A stretch of DNA of 64,000 bases, taken from contig NZ_NSDM01000005.1 of assembly GCF_030852425.1 (NCBI RefSeq), positions 1 to 64,000 of the forward strand, given 5' to 3'. The translations under genes were made by a program, and so were the position numbers. The DNA comes from Saccharothrix longispora. Its GTDB lineage: Bacteria > Actinomycetota > Actinomycetes > Mycobacteriales > Pseudonocardiaceae. A model generated the notes under the pieces. The model did not search any database and was not told the DNA's origin. It worked only from the letters and a program-made list of their open reading frames with translations. Below, piece after piece: positions 51,435 through 58,973 of this stretch (positions within the stretch are counted from its first letter, which is position 1; each line of letters begins with the position of its first letter).

Positions 51435-52510
51435 CGGGCACGTCCTTCGGGTTCCGCGCGGAGGGGCATGACGAGGGTGGTGAGGTCGCCGTCGTCGGCC
51501 GAGCGGACGACGACGGGGTCGTGGGGGCCGGCGAAGTCGAGCATCACGTCCGGGCCGACCGCCGTGCCGATCGCCGGGTGCAGGGTGGTGGTGGCGAACC
51601 CGATCGTGAGCGCCGGGCCGGTGACGACGGCGGCGACCGGTGGTGCGGGCGGGGTCCCCGCGGACGAGACGACGACCCGGGACCCGCGCACGTCGAGCCG
51701 GACTCGGTGGTCGTGCTGCGCCTCCACCTCCCGCAGCAGGGCGTTGCGGGCCACGAGGACGCGGGTGCGCACCTCCGGCAGGGACGCCAGCAGCAGCCGG
51801 TGGTCGGGGAACGGTTCGGGCAGGGTGCGGCACTCGCGGGCATCGCCGTCGTCGTCGCCCCGGAGGTGGACGCGGCCGGCGCGGGTGCTCACCCGCAGGT
51901 CGTGCCGGCGGCGCGTCCACGGCAGCGCCAACCGCAGGTCGTCGGCGTCGACGGTGACCGCCCAGTCGGCCTCGCTGGGCGCGGTGGGGACCAGGGTGCG
52001 GGTCGACAGGCGGTACCGGTCGGTGGCGGTGAGCACGACGCCGTCGGCGGACACCTCGACGCGCACCCCGTTGAGCACGGGCAGTTCCGGCTCCTGCGCG
52101 GTGGCGGTGAGGACCTGCTCGACGGCGGCGGTGAACACCGGGCCGTTGAGGCACACGCGGGGGGCCGACGGCACGAGGCCCAGCGCGGCCTTGACCGCCG
52201 CGGCGGTCTCCCACGCCCGGCGGGTGCGGTGCGCGAGGTGCGCCACGTGGTCGTCGATGATCCGGGCGGCATCGCGGGAGCCGGGCGCGAGGACCTCGGC
52301 GATCAGCTCCAGTGGCATGTCGACCTCGCGCAGGCGGCGGATCGTCACGGCGCGTTCGGCCTGGTCACGGGTGTAGTAGCGGTACCCGGACGAATCGTCC
52401 ACGCTGGCCGGTGGCAACAGGCCCGAGTCGGCGTAGAAGCGCAGCGCGCCGGCCGTCAACCCGCTGGAGCGGGCGAAGGCACCGATGGTGAGGAGTTCGG
52501 GGTCGGGCAC
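51431..52510 (-). CDS. MerR-family regulator fused to a DNA sliding-clamp-like domain
   Basis: A 359-residue fusion. Residues 1-110 are a MerR helix-turn-helix and dimer helix (LTIGAFARSSGLTAGALRFYADSGLL; SGYRYYTRDQAERAVTIRRL). Residues about 125-355 resemble parts of the DnaN beta clamp: FTAAVEQVLTATAQEPELPVLNGVRVEV, VVLTATDRYRLSTRTL and VRTRVLVARNALLREVEA. Such fusions occur in actinomycetes. The clamp-like part may dimerise or bind ligand, and not act in replication. Overlaps the downstream helical-repeat gene. Confidence 0.83.
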   Translation of the reverse strand: MPDPELLTIGAFARSSGLTAGALRFYADSGLLPPASVDDSSGYRYYTRDQAERAVTIRRLREVDMPLELIAEVLAPGSRDAARIIDDHVAHLAHRTRRAWETAAAVKAALGLVPSAPRVCLNGPVFTAAVEQVLTATAQEPELPVLNGVRVEVSADGVVLTATDRYRLSTRTLVPTAPSEADWAVTVDADDLRLALPWTRRRHDLRVSTRAGRVHLRGDDDGDARECRTLPEPFPDHRLLLASLPEVRTRVLVARNALLREVEAQHDHRVRLDVRGSRVVVSSAGTPPAPPVAAVVTGPALTIGFATTTLHPAIGTAVGPDVMLDFAGPHDPVVVRSADDGDLTTLVMPLRAEPEGRAR

Positions 52511-52555
52511 CCGGCCATCATCGGGCTTCGGGTAACCCGAAGGTCAACCCCGCGG

Positions 52556-52870
52556 TCAGTGGGTGAGCTTGAGCCCGATCACGCAGCCCACGATCCCGGC
52601 CAGCAGCAGCGCCCTGACCAGGGACACCGGCTCCGTCCCTGACCACATGGCGTAGCCGGCGGTCAGGGCCGCGCCGATCCCGACCCACACCGCGTACGCC
52701 GTGCCCACGGGCAGGCCGCGCATGGCGTACGCGAGACCGCCCATGCTGCCGGCGGCGGCGATGGCGAACACGACCGTGGGCCAGAGCCTGGAGAACCCCT
52801 CCGACCTGCTCAGGGCGGTGGCCCACACGGCTTCCAGCACGGCGGAGAGGAGGAGGACGATCCAGTGCAC
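52556..52870 (-). CDS. gdx: SMR-family guanidinium exporter (Gdx/SugE)
   Basis: A 104-residue four-helix transporter: the essential glutamate in LSAVLEAVWATALSRSEGF (motif split between helix 1 and loop) and LPVGTAYAVWVGIGAALTAG are SugE/Gdx features, not those of the EmrE multidrug branch. The GTG at 52870 has GGGAG (52880-52876) five bases upstream, and a guanidine-III riboswitch ends 14 bases before the start. That confirms guanidinium as the substrate and tells how the gene is switched. Confidence 0.92.
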   Translation of the reverse strand: MHWIVLLLSAVLEAVWATALSRSEGFSRLWPTVVFAIAAAGSMGGLAYAMRGLPVGTAYAVWVGIGAALTAGYAMWSGTEPVSLVRALLLAGIVGCVIGLKLTH

Positions 52871-52884
52871 GACGACTCCCGGAA

Positions 52885-52925
52885 CGCCGTCTTGTCGCTG
52901 ACCGGGTACGGCGCCGCTCGTCCGG
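52885..52925 (-). ncRNA. Guanidine-III riboswitch (ykkC-III)
   Basis: On the - strand the leader reads CCGGACGAG at its 5' end, then GCGCCGTACCCGGTCAG and finally GACAAGACGGCG. This is the ykkC-III/guanidine-III consensus: a CCGG...CCGG stem whose loop GGCGCCGT pairs with the downstream ACGGCG to form the ligand-binding pseudoknot. The 3' end lies next to the ribosome binding site of the gdx gene, so ligand binding should change its accessibility (translation control, expected ON with guanidine). Confidence 0.9.
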
Positions 52926-53126
52926 GAACCCGCTCCGGGTTCGCCTCCACCTTCCCACACGCCGGTGCGCCGGACGCGGCGCAGTCGGTCACCAGCCCCG
53001 CCGCCAGGGCCACCACGATGACGACCACGGCCGCCGCCAGTCTCATAACCGCTCCCCGATCGGTCCCGGACGCCGTTGTACTGCGGATCGGTTGTCCGGT
53101 GTCGGTGCGGCCCGGCCGGACGACAA

Positions 53127-53175
53127 ACACCGGACAGCGCACACCGGACAGCGGGCAGCGGGCAGCGGGGACAGC
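53127..53175. repeat. Short tandem repeats upstream of the gdx leader
   Basis: ACACCGGACAGCG is repeated with a 14-base period (53127-53140, 53141-53154), followed by GGGCAGC units. The repeats lie in the 190 bases between the gdx leader and the oxidoreductase gene, which otherwise hold nothing recognised. Confidence 0.6.
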
Positions 53176-53239
53176 GCGCCGGTCCCACCGGTTCGCGGCA
53201 CAGGGGTGCGCCGGTCCGACCGGCAGCCGGTTTCCGCGT

Positions 53240-54619
53240 TCACCCCTCCTGGAACAGGTCGGCGAGGCGCACCGCCCGGCCGGTGTCCAGGGAGCGGTTC
53301 GCCGCGATGCCCACGCCGGCGGCGAGCAGGCCGTCGCGGAGCCCGGCCCGGCGGCCCAGCGGGTCTTCGACGCCGGACGGGCGGAACACGTCGGCCAGCA
53401 GGCGGGCGTCTCCCCCGCCGTGGGCGCCTTCGCCCCGCGGGACGTCGACCAGCCGGGCCGGGGACCAGTGGGGTTGCAGCAGGAGCCGTTCGCCGGGCGG
53501 ACGGGGGTCGGCGGTGATCGGGCGGTCGGCGGTGGCCGCGCGCTCCGGGGTGGCGCTCGGGTCCACCACCGGGCGGCCCACCAGGCCCGCCGCGCCGACC
53601 GGGGGCACGTGGCCGCGTTCCACCACGTCCAGCTCCAGCCTGCCCGCCGTGCCGTTGACCGCCACCCGGTAGCCCTCCCACGGCGAGTGGGCGTTGAGCG
53701 AGTAGCTCATCGACGCGCCCGAGCGGTAGCCGACGACCACCGAGAGGTTGTCCTCCGTGGTGATGCCCCCGCTGAACACGTCGCGGTCGCGCAGGTAGCC
53801 GTCGTCCGGCTCGGCCTCCAGGTAGAGCCTGCGCAGCACGTCGTCGGCGCGCAGGTCCAGGGCGAACGGGTCCGTCCCCGCCCCCGCCGCGCCCGTCGAG
53901 CGCTCCGGACGCGGGCCGAGGCCGCGCGCGGCGGCGTTCTCGGCTCCGTAGAACCGCAGGCCGCCCAGCGCGAACACCGTCCGCGGCACGTCGCCCAACC
54001 ACCAGTGGACCAAGTCGAAGTGGTGGCTCGCCTTGTGCACCAGCAGGCCGCCGGAGTCGGCCTTGTCCCGGTGCCAGCGCCGGAAGTAGTCGGCCCCGTG
54101 CACGGTGTCCAGCACCCACTCGAAGTGCACGGAGGTCACGTCGCCGATCGCGCCCCCCGCGATCAGCCGGCGCACCTCGCCGTTGCGCGGCGAGTACCGG
54201 TAGTTGAACGTCACCACCACCCTTCCCGCCGAGTCGCGGGCCGCCTCGGCGATGGCCCGCGCGCCCTCGGCCGTGGTGGTCAGCGGCTTCTCCACCACGA
54301 CGTCGCACCCCGCCCGCAGCGCGGCCACGGCGTAGCGGTGGTGGGTGGCGTCCGGCGAGGTGACGACCACCGCGTCCGGTCGCCGCTCGCGCAGCAGGTC
54401 GTCGAACCGCTCGGGCGCGTAGCGCGCCGGCGCGCGTCCCAGGACGGCGTCGTAGTAGGACATCCGGGTCGGGCTCGGGTCGCACCACGCCACCACCTCG
54501 CCGTCGTCGGCGTACTCGGACGCGAGCGCCTCCACGTACATCGCGGCGCGGTGGCCCACGCCGACCACGGCGTAGCGGCGGCGGGAACCCGCGGTGTCGG
54601 ACAAACCGGTGCTCCTCAC
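53240..54619 (-). CDS. Gfo/Idh/MocA-family oxidoreductase
   Basis: A 459-residue NAD(P)-dependent oxidoreductase: N-terminal Rossmann strand RYAVVGVGHRAAMYVEAL, EKPLTTT (the family EKP), VTFNYRYSP and the C-terminal alpha/beta domain with HHFDLVHWW. Relatives act on sugars, inositols or their derivatives. The GTG start overlaps the stop of the Lrp-type regulator upstream (GTGA), so it is likely co-controlled with it. The C-terminal 40 residues (ANRSLDTGRAVRLADLF) fit the family. Confidence 0.9.
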   Translation of the reverse strand: MRSTGLSDTAGSRRRYAVVGVGHRAAMYVEALASEYADDGEVVAWCDPSPTRMSYYDAVLGRAPARYAPERFDDLLRERRPDAVVVTSPDATHHRYAVAALRAGCDVVVEKPLTTTAEGARAIAEAARDSAGRVVVTFNYRYSPRNGEVRRLIAGGAIGDVTSVHFEWVLDTVHGADYFRRWHRDKADSGGLLVHKASHHFDLVHWWLGDVPRTVFALGGLRFYGAENAAARGLGPRPERSTGAAGAGTDPFALDLRADDVLRRLYLEAEPDDGYLRDRDVFSGGITTEDNLSVVVGYRSGASMSYSLNAHSPWEGYRVAVNGTAGRLELDVVERGHVPPVGAAGLVGRPVVDPSATPERAATADRPITADPRPPGERLLLQPHWSPARLVDVPRGEGAHGGGDARLLADVFRPSGVEDPLGRRAGLRDGLLAAGVGIAANRSLDTGRAVRLADLFQEG

Positions 54620-55644
54620 GGTGCGGGCAGCCGGCCGTCGTGCCGGACCGCCCAGGGGTCGACCGGCACGACGGAGGTGCTGCGGCCGTCGGGGGCGAGC
54701 AGGCAGCCCATCCGCTTGACCGCGCGCAGCTCGATCGTGCGGTCGTTCACGGCCAGGCTCGGGAAGTGGGTGGACAACCGCTCCTCGAAGCGCCGGCTGT
54801 CCGGCAGCGACCGCAGCCACAGGCTGATCACCAGGTTGTCCGCGCCGGTCACCGCCGCGCACATGCGGACCTCCGGCAGCGCGGCGAGCCCGTCCACCAC
54901 GGCGCGCAGCCCGTGCGGCGGCACCCTGGCCCAGAAGCTCGCCGACACCGGCCACCCGGTGACGGGCTGCGCGGTCTCGCACCGGAACGTCAGCGTGCCG
55001 TCGCGCACGGCACGGGCCAGCCGCCTGCGCGCGGTGGACGCGCTGGTACCGGTGCGATCGGCGAGGTCCGCGACGCTGCACCGCGCGTCGGGGGCCAGCG
55101 CCACCAGCAGGTCCCGGTCCGCGTCGGCGAGGACGCCGGCGACCGGCGGCGGTGCGCGCAGGACCGCGCGCTGCCCGCCGGTCAACGAGTCGAACCGCCA
55201 CGCGCCGCCCTCGGCGAACATCCGCGTGACCAGGTGCGTCCGGGTGGCCCGAACCCCGGTCAGGCCCAGCACCAGGGTGGACAGCGACGCGAGGTCCGGC
55301 GTGAGAACGGTCAGGCACAGGTCGCGCCCGCTGCTGGCGATCGTCACGGAGGCGATCTGCGGCACCCCGACCAGCTCGGCGATCACCCGCTCACGGGTCG
55401 CCGGCTCGCAGTCGACCTCGACGAACGCCAGGCAGCGGTGCCGGGCCCAGCCCACCAGGCGCGGGTACGCGGTCACCCGGACCACCCCGGCCCCGGTCAG
55501 GCGATTCCAGCGGCGGGCGGCCGTGGCCGGGTCCACGCCGAGCGCCGCCCCCACCTCGGCCCACGAGGCCCGCGGAGCGACCTGGACTACGTTGACCAGC
55601 GCCCGGTCGGTCTCGTCGAGGTCGTACACGGCGGAATCCTGCAC
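54616..55644 (-). CDS. AsnC/Lrp-family regulator with two units
   Basis: A 342-residue protein made of two Lrp-like units. The first helix-turn-helix (LDETDRALVNVVQVAPRAS, AALGVDPATAARRWNRL) is followed by a ligand/dimer segment; a second HTH follows (LADADRDLLVALAPDARCS, DRTGTSASTARRRLARAV) and a second dimer segment. Double-unit Lrp proteins are common in actinomycetes. It is translationally coupled to the Gfo/Idh gene and likely controls it. Start is GTG. Confidence 0.88.
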   Translation of the reverse strand: MQDSAVYDLDETDRALVNVVQVAPRASWAEVGAALGVDPATAARRWNRLTGAGVVRVTAYPRLVGWARHRCLAFVEVDCEPATRERVIAELVGVPQIASVTIASSGRDLCLTVLTPDLASLSTLVLGLTGVRATRTHLVTRMFAEGGAWRFDSLTGGQRAVLRAPPPVAGVLADADRDLLVALAPDARCSVADLADRTGTSASTARRRLARAVRDGTLTFRCETAQPVTGWPVSASFWARVPPHGLRAVVDGLAALPEVRMCAAVTGADNLVISLWLRSLPDSRRFEERLSTHFPSLAVNDRTIELRAVKRMGCLLAPDGRSTSVVPVDPWAVRHDGRLPAP

Positions 55645-55715
55645 CGAACCCCCCGGTCGTGGTGCTTACCAGGCATCTCCACCCCAGGTTAGACCCGGAT
55701 GGCGACCGTGGGGCC

Positions 55716-56126
55716 ATGGACGCGAAGCGGAAGAACCCGCACACCACCCGCACCGCCGGCTGGACCGGCCTGGTCGTCGCCGGTCTCGGCGCACCCGCCT
55801 ACGCCCTGTGCACCGCGTTGATCGACGACGGCACCGGCCCGCTCGGCTTCGTCGGCGACGTCGCCACGCTCTGGGGCCGGGGGACGCAGGCCGCCCTGGT
55901 CCTGCTGGGACTCGCCGTGCTGCTCGCCTTGGAAGCGGCGCTGACGAGGGGCTTCACCTCGGCGAGGACGAAAACCTGGGCGGTGGTGCCACCGGGCGCG
56001 GCGGCCGGCCTGGTCGCGGCGCCGCTGCTCGTGCTGGTCGCCGTCCCCTGCCTGCTCCTGCTCACCGCGCTCGCGGCGATCAGCGACAACGACAGCCCCC
56101 GCGACGACTGGATCGGCGGGCTCTGA
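55716..56126 (+). CDS. Small membrane protein of unknown function
   Basis: A 136-residue protein with three membrane helices (TAGWTGLVVAGLGAPAYALC, AALVLLGLAVLLALEAAL, GLVAAPLLVLVAVPCLLLL) and a polar C-terminal tail. No family is recognised. The ATG at 55716 diverges from the Lrp gene. A strong terminator follows. Confidence 0.68.
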   Translation: MDAKRKNPHTTRTAGWTGLVVAGLGAPAYALCTALIDDGTGPLGFVGDVATLWGRGTQAALVLLGLAVLLALEAALTRGFTSARTKTWAVVPPGAAAGLVAAPLLVLVAVPCLLLLTALAAISDNDSPRDDWIGGL

Positions 56127-56148
56127 CCCGGCGCGGGGTGCTGAAGCG

Positions 56149-56182
56149 GCGGTGGGGTCCACTCGGGGTTGGACCCCACCGC
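56149..56182. terminator. Bidirectional terminator
   Basis: GCGGTGGGGTCCA (56149-56161) pairs perfectly with TGGACCCCACCGC (56170-56182) over an 8-base loop. It ends both the small membrane protein gene and the convergent ferritin-like gene. Confidence 0.85.
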
Positions 56183-56193
56183 TGGTGGGCGGC

Positions 56194-56436
56194 TCAGCCG
56201 ACCGCAGGACCGGAGTCGCCGCTGGCCGCCATGTCCTTGAGGAACTCGTGGCACTGCTTGGCCCGCGCCGAGTCCTCCTCCATCACCCGGCGGAAGAAGT
56301 CGGCGATGTCCTGCCGACCCGCGTTCTCCGCGTCACGGACGTACTGGCCGTAGTCGTGCCCCGCCTTGAGCGAGTGGTACTGCACGGAGATGAGGTCGTA
56401 GCTGACGTCGTCGAACCCGGTCTCGCCGGTGGCCAT
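56194..56436 (-). CDS. Small helical, ferritin-like half protein
   Basis: An 80-residue protein of two long helices (DLISVQYHSLKAGHDYGQYVRD, then DIADFFRRVMEEDSARAKQCHEFL). The spacing of Glu/His resembles one half of a ferritin-like four-helix bundle, but a full metal site is not seen. AGGAGGA lies just before the ATG, a very strong ribosome binding site. Function unknown. Confidence 0.72.
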   Translation of the reverse strand: MATGETGFDDVSYDLISVQYHSLKAGHDYGQYVRDAENAGRQDIADFFRRVMEEDSARAKQCHEFLKDMAASGDSGPAVG

Positions 56437-56569
56437 CGTTCCTCCTCGGTGTCTCACCCGGACTGCGGTGTCCCTTGGCCTGGTCCGCTTACCCCGCACG
56501 ACGCCGATCAACCCCCTGCGCGCCGATTGCGTCCGGACGGGTGTCGACCGCACCACCCGGGGGTCCCTC

Positions 56570-56582
56570 TACTGTGGACGCG
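56570..56582 (+). promoter_or_regulatory. Leaderless promoter of the thioesterase gene
   Basis: TACTGT (56570-56575) ends seven bases before GTG 56583, so the message probably begins at the start codon. No ribosome binding site is seen. Confidence 0.5.
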
Positions 56583-57041
56583 GTGACCAGCATCCAGGAA
56601 CGCCTCTACCCCGACCTGCCCTGCTTCGGCTGCGGCCACGGCAACCCGAAAGGACTGCGCCTGCGCAGCCACCCCGGCGACGACGGCGTGGTGACCGCCG
56701 CGTTCACCCCGTGGCCCGAGCACGACAACGGGCTGGGCTTCCTCAACGGCGGCATCATCTGCACCGTCCTGGACTGCCACAGCGCGGCGGCCGTCGTCCT
56801 GGAGGCGGAGCGACGCGGCTGGCCGGCCCTGCCCGGCGCCGCACTGCCCTACGTGACGGCCGGGCTGGACGTCCGCTACCTGCGCCCCTCGCCCCTGGAG
56901 CAGCCGGTGGAACTGCGGGCGGTGGTCCGGGAGGCCGCCGAGGCGCAGATGCTGGTGGACGTCTCGCTCGTGTGGGACGGCAAGCCGCGCGCCGAGGCGA
57001 CGGCCCTGTGGAAGCGGTGGCGTCCCCGACCCGCGAACTGA
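56583..57041 (+). CDS. PaaI-type hotdog thioesterase
   Basis: A 152-residue hotdog protein: CFGCGHGNPKGLRLR near the N-terminus, then GFLNGGIICTVLDCHSAAAVVLEAE (helix with the HGG-like substitution) and strands LDVRYLRPSPLEQPV and VSLVWDGKPRAEATALW. Relatives hydrolyse acyl-CoA thioesters. The helix loop reads NGG where some members have HGG. It faces the convergent methyltransferase gene with 27 bases between. Confidence 0.85.
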   Translation: MTSIQERLYPDLPCFGCGHGNPKGLRLRSHPGDDGVVTAAFTPWPEHDNGLGFLNGGIICTVLDCHSAAAVVLEAERRGWPALPGAALPYVTAGLDVRYLRPSPLEQPVELRAVVREAAEAQMLVDVSLVWDGKPRAEATALWKRWRPRPAN

Positions 57042-57068
57042 TCCCCGGACAGACCCGCGCGGACCCCG

Positions 57069-57764
57069 TCAGGCGCGCGGGCGCACCGCCCTGATCCACA
57101 GGTGCCACGGGACGTCGTCGTCGCCGACCCGCGGCTCCCGCAGGGCCTCGATCAGCAGACCGGCGTCCTCCAAGGCCTCCGCGTAGGCGCTCAACGGGTG
57201 GTTCCAACCGCTGAACCTCATCCGCATCCCGTCCCGCTCGACCTCCTCCTCGAAGCGGTGGCGCCCGAAGTACGGGCGGTCGAGGACGAACAGACCGCCG
57301 CGGCGGCTGCCGGTGTTGGTGATCGGGTGGGTGATCGACAGGCACAGCCTGCCGCCCGGCTCGAGCACCCGGCCGATCTCCGCGACGGTGCCCGGCAGGT
57401 CGTCCACGTCCATGAGCACGTTGTAAGCGACCACCAGGTCGAACCCACCGTCCGGCAAGGGCAGGCCGGCCGCGTCCGCGAGCAGGTACCGCCCCCCGGG
57501 GTCCGCCTGCCGCGCCGCCTCCAGCAGGGTGGGCGAGGCGTCGACACCGGTCACCCGGTGACCCCGTCCACCGAGGTCGCGGGACACCCGACCCTCGCCG
57601 CACCCCAGGTCGAGGGTCGCCCGGCCGGCGGCCGGCACCAGCGCGAAGAACGCGTCGCGGTAGCGCCAGTACGAGTCGAAACCGGGCTTGCGCACCCAGG
57701 CGATCCAGTTCCGCGCCTGCTCTTCCCAGCCCTGCGCGGCCGTCGTCAGCGCCTTCTCGGTCAC
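57069..57764 (-). CDS. SAM-dependent class I methyltransferase
   Basis: A 231-residue methyltransferase with motif I ATLDLGCGEGRVSRDL, the acidic strand end VTGVDASPTLLEAA and motif DLVVAYNVLMDVDD. The C-terminal part (FSGWNHPLSAYAEALEDAGL) is typical of the Methyltransf_11/25 group. Substrate unknown. On its strand TAGAGT ends seven bases before the GTG, again suggesting a leaderless message. Confidence 0.88.
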   Translation of the reverse strand: MTEKALTTAAQGWEEQARNWIAWVRKPGFDSYWRYRDAFFALVPAAGRATLDLGCGEGRVSRDLGGRGHRVTGVDASPTLLEAARQADPGGRYLLADAAGLPLPDGGFDLVVAYNVLMDVDDLPGTVAEIGRVLEPGGRLCLSITHPITNTGSRRGGLFVLDRPYFGRHRFEEEVERDGMRMRFSGWNHPLSAYAEALEDAGLLIEALREPRVGDDDVPWHLWIRAVRPRA

Positions 57765-57907
57765 CGACCGGACTCTAGTGCCCGCCGCACGTCGACCCGG
57801 GCGCACGCGCGGACCGCCGAGGACGGGTGTGGCCGTCGACCGGGGCAGCCGTGTAGAACAGCCGTGCAGACCAGGCCGACGCCGAACGACCACACCCGAG
57901 GACGACC

Positions 57908-57973
57908 ATGCGACCGGACCCCGCCGCGCCGCCCCACCTCGACGACACCGTGCCCCACACCACCGGGAGCTGA
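57908..57973 (+). CDS. Possible 21-residue leader peptide upstream of the phosphatase
   Basis: An ATG with GAGGA five to six bases upstream opens a 21-residue ORF (MRPDPAAPPHLDDTV at its start) whose TGA is three bases before the GTG of the CysQ-like gene. The stop region supplies GGGAG as ribosome binding site for that gene. It might couple translation of the downstream gene. It holds no cysteine, so a cysteine-attenuation role is not supported. Confidence 0.35.
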   Translation: MRPDPAAPPHLDDTVPHTTGS

Positions 57974-57976
57974 GGC

Positions 57977-58726
57977 GTGGACGACCACACCCTCGCCCGC
58001 CGGCTCGCCGACGCCGCCCGCGACCTGCTGCTGCGCCTGCGCACCGACCGCACTGACCTGCACGGCGCCGACCTCGGCCGCGAAGGCGACCGGCTCGCGC
58101 ACGGACAGCTCGCCGCAGCCCTCGCCCACCACCGCCCCGACGACACCGTCCTCTCCGAAGAGGGCGGCCCCGTCCCGACCGACCGGCGCACCGGCCGCCT
58201 GTGGATCGTCGACCCCCTCGACGGCACCCGCGAGTACTGCGACCGGAGCCGCGGCGACTGGGCCGTCCACGTCGCCCTCGCCGACGGCGGCACCCTCGTC
58301 GCCGGCGCCGTCGCCCTCTCCTCCGGCCACACCCACGCCACCGACGCGCCCACCCCGCTGCCCCCGCCCGCCCACCGCGCCCGACCACGCGTCGTCGTCA
58401 GCCGCAGCCACCGCCCCGCCCTCGTCGACGCGCTGGCCGACGTCCTCGACGTGGACCTCGTCCCCCTGGGCTCTGCCGGCGTCAAGACCGCCGCCGTGTG
58501 CACCGGCGACGCCGACGCCTACGTCCACGCCGGCGGCCAGTACGAGTGGGACAGCGCCGCACCCGTCGCCGTCGCCGCCGCGGCCGGGGCGCACACCTCC
58601 CGCATCGACGGCAGCCCGCTCGTCTACGCCACCCCCGACTCCGGCATCCCCGACCTGCTGGTCTGCCGCCCCGAACTGGCGTCCACGCTGCTCACCGCCC
58701 TCGCCACCGCCCGCACCCGACCCTGA
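57977..58726 (+). CDS. cysQ: Inositol-monophosphatase-family phosphatase, CysQ-like
   Basis: A 249-residue lithium-sensitive-type phosphatase: metal site VLSEEGG and WIVDPLDGTREYC, then YEWDSAAPVAVA. This order and the length fit CysQ, the 3'(2'),5'-bisphosphate nucleotidase that removes PAP formed in sulfate assimilation; inositol monophosphatase activity is also possible. GTG start follows a small ORF. No other sulfur gene is next to it. Confidence 0.85.
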   Translation: MDDHTLARRLADAARDLLLRLRTDRTDLHGADLGREGDRLAHGQLAAALAHHRPDDTVLSEEGGPVPTDRRTGRLWIVDPLDGTREYCDRSRGDWAVHVALADGGTLVAGAVALSSGHTHATDAPTPLPPPAHRARPRVVVSRSHRPALVDALADVLDVDLVPLGSAGVKTAAVCTGDADAYVHAGGQYEWDSAAPVAVAAAAGAHTSRIDGSPLVYATPDSGIPDLLVCRPELASTLLTALATARTRP

Positions 58727-58727
58727 A

Positions 58728-58967
58728 TCAGCCCAGGCAGCTGCCGCACCGGCGCACGAGCGAGTAACGGGCCTCCAGCTCACGGCGCGTGCCGCAGATC
58801 CGGATGTGCCCGCCCAGCCCCGGCACCGCGCCGATGCCGCGGCAGCTCACCCGGTGCAGGACCATCGACGCGGGCGCCAACGTCGGCTCGGCGTTGATCA
58901 CGAACTGCCCCGGGTTGGCCGCCACCCACCACTCGTAGGCGCCGTTGTCCTCGTTGAACTCCAGCAT
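58728..58967 (-). CDS. Small cysteine-containing protein of unknown function
   Basis: A 79-residue protein: an acidic and aromatic start (LEFNEDNGAYEWWVAANPGQFV), then cysteines in VSCRGIG, RICGT and RRCGSC. The CxxC end could bind zinc or form a disulfide. Its ATG is seven bases from the opposite-strand ATG at 58974. No family is recognised. Confidence 0.55.
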   Translation of the reverse strand: MLEFNEDNGAYEWWVAANPGQFVINAEPTLAPASMVLHRVSCRGIGAVPGLGGHIRICGTRRELEARYSLVRRCGSCLG

Positions 58968-58973
58968 GCCCCC

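Noticed and set aside
52810-53046. 78-residue - strand ORF starting MRLAAAVVVIVVALAAG with GGGGAG before its ATG
   Set aside because: It looks like a signal-peptide ORF but its middle is the guanidine-III riboswitch and its end overlaps the gdx start; the conserved RNA explains the bases better. Kept only as a weak possibility.
52865-56353. 1,162-residue open frame on the + strand
   Set aside because: Antisense to the Gfo/Idh and Lrp genes, both of which have clear motifs and coupling.
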